A DNA stretch of 64,000 nt, taken from positions 32,947,998 through 33,011,997 of the forward strand of contig NC_053112.1 of the NCBI RefSeq assembly GCF_010015445.1. Reading direction: 5' to 3'. The position numbers and the translations under genes were made by a program. The notes below the pieces were generated by a model. That model saw only the letters and a program-made list of their open reading frames with translations. It made no database searches and was not told where the DNA came from. Source of the stretch: Perca fluviatilis. Taxonomy: Eukaryota > Chordata > Actinopteri > Perciformes > Percidae. Position 1 is the stretch's first letter. Each line of letters opens with the position of its first letter. Of the stretch, positions 54,622 to 64,000 are shown one piece after another.

Positions 54622-55123
54622 CCCACCCGGTGTCTGATCTTTCACCGACCTCCAGTGACTCCTGGGTGATGACTTTGATCCTTTCCCAGTTGATTTTTTG
54701 ACTGGTTTTGGTCTGCTCCAGTCTTTCATTTCATTTCAAACCTTTATTTAAAAATGTGAGACAGAGTGAGTGGGTGGGGTCCTGTCTTTACAGCGTATTG
54801 TATAGAGAGCAGAACAGCAGAGATCTTAAGTTGTGAAATGGTTTGTGGAAAGTTCTGAACCTTGTGACATGAAGTGAAGGGATGATCCCTGTGGTCCGTG
54901 TTTATTTGGCAGCATCCGTCCTGGTCTAATGTCTGGGTGGGATTCTCACTGCATGCATGTACCTGTTGGTCTGGAGCACCACCTGGACCTCTCTCCAACC
55001 TCCTCTGCTATTTGTAGCAGGGTCCTCCTCACCACTGATTGTTTCTGTTGAGTGAAATATTGGTCTGCTTGAGTTATTTTCCAGTTCACTGTATACTCAC
55101 TGATAAATGGAGTTTATCTTAAC
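54622..55123. other. unannotated stretch
   Basis: No gene seen. AACCTTTATTTAAA at 54739-54752 is, on the minus strand, a possible retroelement tail. The remainder is not recognised. Confidence 0.35.
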
Positions 55124-55167
55124 AATAAAGACTGGATGCAGGAGCTCTCTAAAAGTAAAAAAAAAAA
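55124..55167 (+). other. poly(A)-signal-like end of a possible retroposed sequence
   Basis: AATAAA at 55124-55129 is followed 27 bp later by a run of 11 A (55157-55167). This is the spacing of a polyadenylated transcript inserted in DNA. The upstream sequence was not recognised and no target duplication was found. Confidence 0.3.
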
Positions 55168-55443
55168 TGCCTACCAGCACCTCTAAAGTTCACTAATGAA
55201 CATAGACAAACAAATATAAAATTGTCAATTTTTGGTTTTATTGGAGTTATGTAGTGTAACCTTTTCTATGCTAAACTAAGCTAGTCACCACCCGACTCCA
55301 GCGCCATACTTAACACACAGATGGGAGAGTATTTCCTTTAAAGACTATTCTGTCAAATAAGTTGTTATGGTTTTCAAAGATGTGATGCTTTCTATCCCAT
55401 TTCAATGGGAAAGCATATTTTGATCCCTTTTGAATTTAGCTGG

Positions 55444-55850
55444 CTAGAGTATTGCAGTGCCTTTTTTCACTCTTCATCCTGTCATAGCTATTTAAGGGTC
55501 TTATTCAACATGCAGCCCCTCACACCTTAATGAGGACCAAAACATGCAATCACATCACTCCAATTCTCGAACATCTCCACTTGCTACCTGTTAATTACAG
55601 AAGTGACTTGAAGATCCTGCTCCTGGTCTGTGAAGCTCTTAATGGTCTGGTTCCAGATTACATATCTGACATGTTTCCAATGTATCCGCCTGACAGATTT
55701 CTCAGGTCACCAGACAGATGTCTCCCTCAGATTCCCAGAGCTCAGTCTAAATCTGGCGATTAAGCATTCAGTGTTTATGCACCTGAAGCCCGGAACAGTC
55801 TGCCTGCTCATTTGAGGTTTGCACAAACACAATCTTCATCTACTTTTGTG
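55444..55850 (+). mobile_element. LINE fragment, L2-type RT C-terminal region
   Basis: Translated pieces match the conserved end of L2/CR1-type reverse transcriptase ORFs. LEYCSA comes first (55444 onward, equivalent of the LDYCN motif). In another frame HITPILEHLHLLPVNYRSDL and KILLLVCEALNGLVPDYISD follow (55530-55763), then YAPEARNSLPAHLR. At least two frame changes and stops break the coding sequence. The catalytic YADD region would lie upstream and is absent. A dead, 5'-truncated fragment. Confidence 0.8.
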
Positions 55851-57140
55851 TGAATATATGTGTGTTGTCTGTCTGTATATCTGTTTTAATCTTTCTTTAA
55901 ATTGTTTTTATCACCCTGTATTGCATTTTGAATTGCTCTTGTATGCGATTATGCTCTTCAAATCAACCTGAATGTGTGTACAAAACTAATTCAATGCTAC
56001 TGTGACCTCAAACAGGATAATAATCAAACTGTTACACTGCAGCACTTGACCAGAGCCATTTGCAGACTTGTATTGGTCCCAGGTTGGATGGTAGCGTTTC
56101 CTCCTGGGGAAAAGTGTGATCATGATGAAAGCGTATCAACACGGCAGTCTTGGGAATCACTGCTGTGCAATATTTTGCAGATGGTGAGTATAATTAGTGT
56201 CCCGGTATTAAAGGCAATTCAAGTAATTGCTCCATTGCATCCTTCCTCTTCCTCTGTCTCTGGGTGATATTTAACCTAGATAAAGTAAAGCAGTTTTACT
56301 CACTTACATACAGGCATTGGCCTTTGGATTGGTAAAAAAAAGAAGTCTGGCTTACGTCTGCAGTCCAACTCGGGATAAACCTCTCATTCATGTTTTCATG
56401 GCAGTTAACTGGCCCTGGTCATCCAGGGAGCCGGGTAGGCATTACCCTGACCAGACTAACAGTCTTTTGTTAGCAGTTCATTTTATAGACAAATCTCATG
56501 GCAAAGGTTGTAATGAAGGAGAGAATTTGACAGCTTTAGCAGGGATTCAGACCAAAAACAGCCCTGCATTAACAATGTATTAATGTGTTTAAAAGCTTAT
56601 GAGATGCCAAAATACGGCACAACAGTTTATAATACTCAGACAAGATTTTACAACTCTGGAAATACAGCATTCATGTTACAAAGTAAGGAATATGCACTTG
56701 TATGACATGACTCTCCACTGTATTGCTGGGTGATGGAGAGTTGCAGCAAAAGTTAAAAACGGTTCAACTTTTTTGCTGGACGATCCTGCGTTTTGTTGAA
56801 GGAGCCCTCACTGCACCAGCGGACTGACTCCATTCATTTGAATGACAGTGCTGCGTTTTTTTCAAGCAGGTCGCAAGTCTGTCTAAATCTGACTTTACAG
56901 AGCAGCTAGTTTCAGGCCAAATAGCTCCACCTGCTCAACCTCTATTCTGTAGAGCAGCAGCTATTATACACCTGAATCAAACCACCAAATTCAATGGCCA
57001 ATGGCTACAGTCATAAAAGTAAAAGGGTGTTGCCACACTTTCGTGAGTACAATATTCTTAGAATTGATAGAAATTATGACTCAAGTTTAATAAACCATGG
57101 ATTTCATTTAAATGGTTAAAAAAAACAAAAAAACAGCGTG
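55851..57140. other. unannotated stretch
   Basis: No gene recognised. The part 56740-56880 (TTTTTTGCTGGACGATCCTG, CATTTGAATGACAG) resembles wording near 44690-44710 and may be a shared old repeat. Confidence 0.4.
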
Positions 57141-57190
57141 CTGACCTGCTGCCTATAATCACACTATTGTGAGTATAGGCAGCAGGTCAG
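57141..57190. repeat. fold-back, 22-bp arms, 6-bp loop
   Basis: CTGACCTGCTGCCTATAATC-AC (57141-57162) pairs with 57169-57190 with one mismatch; the loop is ACTATT. No element ends are visible outside it. Too short for a usual pre-miRNA. Confidence 0.95.
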
Positions 57191-57989
57191 GGCATCAGGT
57201 ACTGGAGTATTTTTGTAGCTCGGCTCTGTTTAGTAATAAGCTTGCTCCAGAAGGGCTTGTCATGCCCGAGCTCTGCCTGCGCCACTCTCCTGCTCAGTGT
57301 CTCCCTGCCAGACCACAGCAGGCAAAGGCAGGCGAGCAGCAGCAACAACTTCCACATACACAAATGCGAGCACACAACTGCTTTCAACAGGAAAACAGAG
57401 AGCGAATACAACTGCATTTTCCAGACATCGAATCAGTTAAATATTGGACATTTCTGTTCCATACTCATGCGAACATAATAAATGTGTCTCTGAAATGCTC
57501 ACACACTGTCCTCCGTTGCAGAAAATTGACCGCATAATTAGCACTTGAGGACGACACCACAGTTGAATTTGCTTACTCATCTTCTCTGCAGATAAATGAG
57601 AGTACACACCGTTGCACACCTTGTGCTCATCAGTTACCCAAGTGAGGCAGGTGGTGCTGGATAGCCAGCGTGTGTGCCCTCTCCATAGCAGTATGTGCTG
57701 GCATCCTCCCCTGCCATACTTTCACCGCCTACGCACACGGGTGTTGCAGATGGGCTCGGGTGTAGCGTGAAGCTGAATGCTCCTTTACGGTGCTCCACGG
57801 TAGGAAAACACACGTTCCCACCTTTAAATCCAACACACTCAAGGTCACAATGCTCAGAGAGGTCATTTAGACGACAACATACTTAGACAACCCCATTTCA
57901 TGTACAATGACGGTAAAGGTTGTCCAATGAAAAATGCCAAACTTTCACTTGTTCCAGCTTCACAAACGTGACGATTTGCTGATTCTCTC
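57191..57989. other. unannotated stretch
   Basis: Nothing recognised. The frames at 57169-57537 show no family motif. Confidence 0.5.
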
Positions 57990-58340
57990 GGTTTCATATC
58001 GTAGCCAATTGAATATCTTTGAGTTTTAGACTGTTGGTTGGACAAAACAAGACATTGGAAGAGATGACCTTTAATTGTTGGAAAGTGTTAGATGCATTTA
58101 AAAAAGTTTGACACTGTAGTTGAAACAATTAATCGAGAAAATGGTCGTTAGAATAATCAGTAATGGAAATACTTGTTCGTTGCAGCTCCACTTTGTTTTA
58201 TATTACTATAAATGTAACATATTTGGGATTTGGACTGTTGATCAGACGAAACATCAATTTGAAGACTTCCCCAAAGTTGTGATGGGAATTTTCTGGCAGA
58301 CTGTCTTTGACTGCAAAATCACTAAATCATACGCATGTGG
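57990..58340. repeat. fragments of the ATTAATCGATT-rich repeat
   Basis: Two pieces lie in a row. 57990-58195 contains CCAATTGAATATCTTTGAGT, CTGTTGGTTGGACAAAACAA and ends ATTAATCGAGAAAATGGTCG...TCGTTGCAGCTCC. 58200-58340 repeats the inner theme (TTTGGACTGTTGATCAGACG, GATGGGAATTTTCTGG). This may be one rearranged copy or two nested ones. Confidence 0.6.
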
Positions 58341-60272
<1,932 letters not shown>

Positions 60273-61130
60273 AGTGCTGCAACAAATTATTTTCATTATT
60301 GGTTCTTTGATGTGTTTCTTGCAGTGGAGGAAAGTAACAAAGTACTGTGCTTAGTATTTTTGAGGCATTTATACTTTTACTTATTTCCTTTTTAAACTAC
60401 TTTATACTTCTACTCCGCTACATTTTAACATTGTCAAAAAAGGAGCAAAATTGAAGCAGCAGAACCAGCGATACTGTCTATTTTTAATTGTACACACACT
60501 TGTCAAAACCTGGCGCCTACATTGCCCACAATGCAACTAGGCCACTGATAGTTTAGTCTGAGATTTGGGTGTGTTAGGCTAGTTGTGGCTAATGTAATCA
60601 CTTCTCTAACTCCACTTTTTTCCATTTTCAAACTTGCAGTCTTCAGCCGCATCACTATTTTCAATTAATCATATTTCGCACAGCTCCTTTTATTTATTTA
60701 TTTTAATTTTTATACATATGCAGTGGTACTCCCAAAGACCTTCAATCAGACTTTTAATCACACTTCCCCTGATTGATGATTTTAAATGCAGGAGTATTTT
60801 TACATTGTGGTATTGGTACTTTCACTTTATTAAGGAGTAGCCGTTCCACTACGGTTTTCTCAATTAGTTGATCAATCGTTTAGCCTATGAAATGTCAAAA
60901 AATAGCGATTAAAGTGCTCATCTCATTTTACCAGAGCCCAAAGTCATATCTTCTTCTTGTTTTGTAGGACCAAACCCAAACATATTGAATTTACAGCGAT
61001 CATAATACTGAGACAAGCTGCAAATCCTTACATTGGAGAAGCTGGAGCCAGAGAATATTTGCTTGACTAAAACAATTCTTCTTTTAAAATTAATTTAAAT
61101 TATGTCAATCGACGTATCGTGTTAGCCCTG
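60273..61130. mobile_element. ATTAATCGATT-rich repeat, split by another element
   Basis: The left part 60273-60321 (AGTGCTGCAACAAATTATTT, TTCATTATTGGTTC) and the right part 60852-61130 (TTTTCTCAATTAGTTGATCA, CCTATGAAATGTCAAAAAAT, CTGCAAATCCTTACATTGG) read as one hAT-like fish repeat once the element between them is removed. The right terminus is decayed. No coding frame. Confidence 0.65.
60322..60851. mobile_element. hAT-like MITE inserted in the repeat above
   Basis: It starts CAGTGGAGGAAAGTAACAAA and ends GTAGCCGTTCCACTA; CAGTGG-AA and its complement are the ends. Inner phrases TACTTCTACTCCGCTACATT and GGAGTATTTTTACATTGTGG are those of a common fish MITE. Flanks GTTTCTTG and GTTTTCTC look like a diverged 8-bp target duplication. 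No transposase. Confidence 0.7.
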
Positions 61131-61699
61131 AATCATAGATTTGTTGTAGCATTTTGCGTCGGTGCATGAAACCAGAACCGCATATATAAAACAAATATTC
61201 TACAAACTAGATTACTCTCCTCCATGACCAGTCAGTGGAGCAGAGCTGCTGCTTACACAACACATGAGTGGAGCCTGGGAACAACAGGCGCTCAGAGTAA
61301 CCTTGCCAACCAAAGTGGAAACTCCCCCACGCGTCTATTCATGTGGGGATGTACAGCCATCACTGCTTCCTCACAATACCGTTTATACTGCGAGTGCACA
61401 CTGAGCTCTGAGGCCCGGCCAGAGACGAGCTATCACTAGGCAACAGGCAGGAAGGGAATCCGCAGCACAGCACAGACTCTGTTACTGCTGCTACTGTGAG
61501 CTGTATGGGCTCATGACAGATAACGGTCGGGATAGAATTGACACTGACGAAACAAAAAACCCAGAGGGTCGCATTCAAATCAGTCTTCTTTGCTGTGATT
61601 TAGATCCAGCAGCATGAAAGCAATATGTTCTTCTGTTCTGGCTTCAGTGAGGCTAAAATCACATGAATTATCTCAACAAAAAACAATTAAAGAACCAGG
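61131..61699. other. unannotated stretch
   Basis: Nothing recognised. It leads into the array that follows. Confidence 0.5.
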
Positions 61700-62486
61700 A
61701 CTTTTTTTATCTGTTTTTTAGACGTATTATACTGTCCTTTTCATGATTTTTTCCAACATACTATACTATGCTTTTTTCGATACACTATACTATGACTTTT
61801 ACTGTATATGACTTTTTTTTGGAATACTATACTATGTCTTTTTTTTTAATCCCTTTTTCGACGTACTAACCTATGACTTTTTTCGACATACTACACTATG
61901 TCTTTTTGATGACTTTTCTCGACATAATATACTGACTTTTTAGCACTTTTTTCGACATACTACTTTTTTAGCACTTTTTTTGATGTACTATACTTTGAGT
62001 TTTGCCTTTTTTATATACTATACTAGGACTTTTTTCTATATACTATAGGCCTACTAGGACTTTTATGACTTTTTCTACATACTATACTGTCTTTTTTTAG
62101 CACTATTTTCGACATACTCCAGTAAGACATTTTTAAATTTTTTTTTTTTTTTAAAATTTTTTTTTTTTTTTTTTTTCTTTTTTAATATACTTTTTTTCTT
62201 TTTTCCGACATGCAATACTATGACTTTCTTCGACACTAGAGCATGACGTTTTTCGACATAGTATATATGACTTTTTTTTTTATCACCTTTTACGACATAC
62301 TATACTATGACTTTTTTGATATACTATACTAGGAATTTTTCAACATACCTATATCTTTTTCAGGACTTTTTTCAAAATGATATACTATGACATTTTTATC
62401 ACTTTTTTCGATATACTATACTATGACTTTTATGACTTTTGTCAACATACTATACTGTCTTTTTTTATCGCTTTTTTCGACATACT
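61700..62486. repeat. degenerate CGACATACTATACTATGACT array, part 1
   Basis: Units of about 25-30 bp with the core CGACATACTATACTATGACT followed by a T run recur throughout, with length changes mainly in the T runs. A long T-rich patch lies at 62126-62190. The array continues at 63661 after an insertion. Confidence 0.9.
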
Positions 62487-63660
62487 ATCATGGCTGTATT
62501 AAGAGAACTGGATACAGCGTTCGGCGGGAAGCCCCGTTCATTCCAATGAGAGTGTTCAAAAAGCGCATAAAGCAATCATGGAGCTCGGATCTTCCCATAG
62601 ACAGTATAAGGATCTTCCACGTTGACTGCATGGATGTATTAAGAGAGGTTGACTGGCCCATGACCTCATGATGGACATGCGCACTAGCAACCGGTAGCAA
62701 CATGCTCGTTCATGAGCTTCTCTCTCGTGTCTCTTACAAGTGGCAAACTCATGAACTTGCCGTTTAATTGTATAAAATAGTCACTAACGTTAAACATTAT
62801 ATTTTCGTTGTTCCTGATTGTTTACATGCTTATCTAAATAAACGATGGATGTATTTAGACAACCAAGGAGATGTAGCTCATTATTATGTTGTGCTACTAG
62901 CTAGCTATTAGCTAGCGCAAGCTATTAACCCTTGTGTTGCCCTTCGGGTCCCAGTGACCCGAAGGACAACACAAGGATTATGTACTTCCGTTTACTTTGT
63001 TGAGAATTGCTCTCTAAACAAGGGTTGATACAGCACCTTAGTTCTTGTTTGTACAGCATTTTGGTCAGCTTAAACTGTGTCTAGAACTGTGTTCTAGAAA
63101 TAAACTTTACTTACTTTACAAGAAACAGGGTTTAGAGAGCAATTCTCAACAAAGTAAACGGAAGTACATAATCCTTGTGTTGTCCTTCGGGTCACTGGGA
63201 CCCAAAGGACAACACAAGGGTTAAGGTTAGCCTGCAGTTTCGTGAACAGAGCTTCTCTTAATAACATCCATGGCTTCATCGCTCATCCAAGTTACAGGCT
63301 TTACAGCATACATTCCATGGATGTATTAATAGAACACATGGTGAATTACAACCATTAGCGTTAGCATTATCCATTATTACAGCTACAGGACCTCGGGAGA
63401 ACAGTCATGTGAGCGTGCGTAGTGCAGTCTGCTCGCGTCCATGCGCCGTCCATCATGCCTAGTTTAATAACTCTGGATTCGGCTACTAGTAAATGTTAAA
63501 AACGTGACGTTTTAAACAAGGACCCTTTAAGTGTTTGGGCTGGTAAGTTGATGTACCCCAAAAAAAGTTATCCGCCGTCTTTCTGGGCCAGAGGGGTGTA
63601 ATTCCACCGTTATCCGCTAAGCCCATGGTTGCTTTAAGACATGGCGCTGTTCCTAGGGGC
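62487..63660. repeat. unclassified repeat inserted in the array
   Basis: Non-array sequence separates the two array parts. The phrase CATGGATGTATTAAGAG or close variants occurs at 62489, 62629, 62841 and 63315, and inverted near 63254, so the segment has its own internal repetition. It contains the TTAA element at 62925-63224. Terminal repeats were not identified. Confidence 0.5.
62925..63224. mobile_element. fold-back piggyBac-like MITE, TTAA target
   Basis: TTAA at 62925-62928 and 63221-63224 flanks CCCTTGTGTTG...CAACACAAGGG. Including TTAA, the arms 62925-63019 and 63130-63224 are 95 bp with only two mismatches, around a 110-bp centre. Each arm also folds on itself: at the left, 21-bp half-arms 62930-62950 and 62956-62976 around CCAGT. 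CCC next to TTAA fits piggyBac. No transposase frame. The high arm identity suggests recent activity or correction between the arms. Confidence 0.92.
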
Positions 63661-64000
63661 TTGCATACAGTATGACTTTTTTTCCCGATATTCTATACTA
63701 TGACTTTTTATGACTTTTTTCAACATACTTTACAACATTCTATGACTTTTTTATAACTTTTTTTCGACATAATATACTATGACTGTTTACAACCTACTAT
63801 ACTGTCTTTTTCATGACTTTTCAATATAATATACTATGACTTTTTATCACCTTTTTCAACATGCTATACTATGACTTTCTTCGACATACTATATAGCATG
63901 ACTTTTTTCAACATACTATACTATGACTATTTTTGACACACTATACTATGACTTTCTTCGACATACTTATAGTATGACTTTTTTCGACATATTATACTAT
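63661..64000. repeat. degenerate CGACATACTATACTATGACT array, part 2
   Basis: Same units as at 61700-62486 (for example CGACATACTATATAGCATGA, ACACACTATACTATGACTTT). The array runs to the window edge and so extends beyond it. Confidence 0.9.

Noticed and set aside
57141..57190. possible microRNA hairpin
   Set aside because: Total length 50 bp with a 6-bp loop is too short for a standard animal pre-miRNA, and flanks do not extend the stem.

Overview
The window reads as non-coding DNA from a teleost fish, probably a percomorph. The basis is its content: long (CA)n/(GT)n and (AT)n microsatellites, tRNA-derived SINEs of the kind seen in fish, non-autonomous hAT, Tc1/mariner and TTAA-target (piggyBac-like) elements, an L2-type LINE fragment and fish-style minisatellites. 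Species, chromosome and neighbouring gene cannot be told from the sequence. I found no protein-coding gene I can support. The open frames are short, scattered, or run through dinucleotide repeats. One exon-like block (15031-15206) has plausible splice signals but carries an in-frame TAG.

Layout. 0-4.5 kb: a TTAA-flanked MITE (548-1072), then a three-level nest in which an AGTCT-ended repeat (from 1870) contains a hAT element (2049-3148), which contains another hAT element (2153-2892). 4.5-14 kb: mostly unique AT-rich sequence with (CA), (TC), (GT) and (AT) tracts, a small fold-back, and a CRE and a CArG box just after a 136-bp (GT) tract. 14-20.4 kb: two oppositely oriented copies of one hAT MITE (14092-14521, 19931-20379), the exon-like block, a degenerate CTGGTCTAAC array split by a third hAT MITE, and SINE pieces. 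21-30 kb: a 41-bp tandem repeat, a long (GT) tract, a 949-bp hAT element, two SINEs, a Tc1-derived element with ~200-bp inverted repeats, and a complete copy of the AGTCT-ended repeat with a perfect 11-bp target duplication (29464-29933).

32-48 kb: two MITEs with long terminal inverted repeats, two opposed copies of a diffuse repeat, a perfect 70-bp spacerless palindrome (42121-42190), and a probable ~3.2-kb TTAA-ended element (44943-48134) broken up by later insertions and holding a 78-bp minisatellite. 49-60 kb: (CA) and (GT) tracts, a 21-bp minisatellite open in frame on both strands, a 45-bp tandem duplication, another TTAA MITE, a LINE RT C-terminal fragment and a 22-bp-arm fold-back. 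60-64 kb: another nested pair, then a degenerate array (core CGACATACTATACTATGACT) running off the window end and split by a repeat that itself carries a fold-back piggyBac-like MITE with 95-bp arms.

There is no operon-like or pathway organisation. The story is insertion history: at least four cases of insertion into an older repeat, and many insertions datable relative to each other by their target duplications. The items most worth a second look are the perfect palindrome, the AGTCT repeat with 11-bp duplication, the TTAA families sharing one terminal motif, and the exon-like block. Family names rest on recall of element structure, not on a database search.
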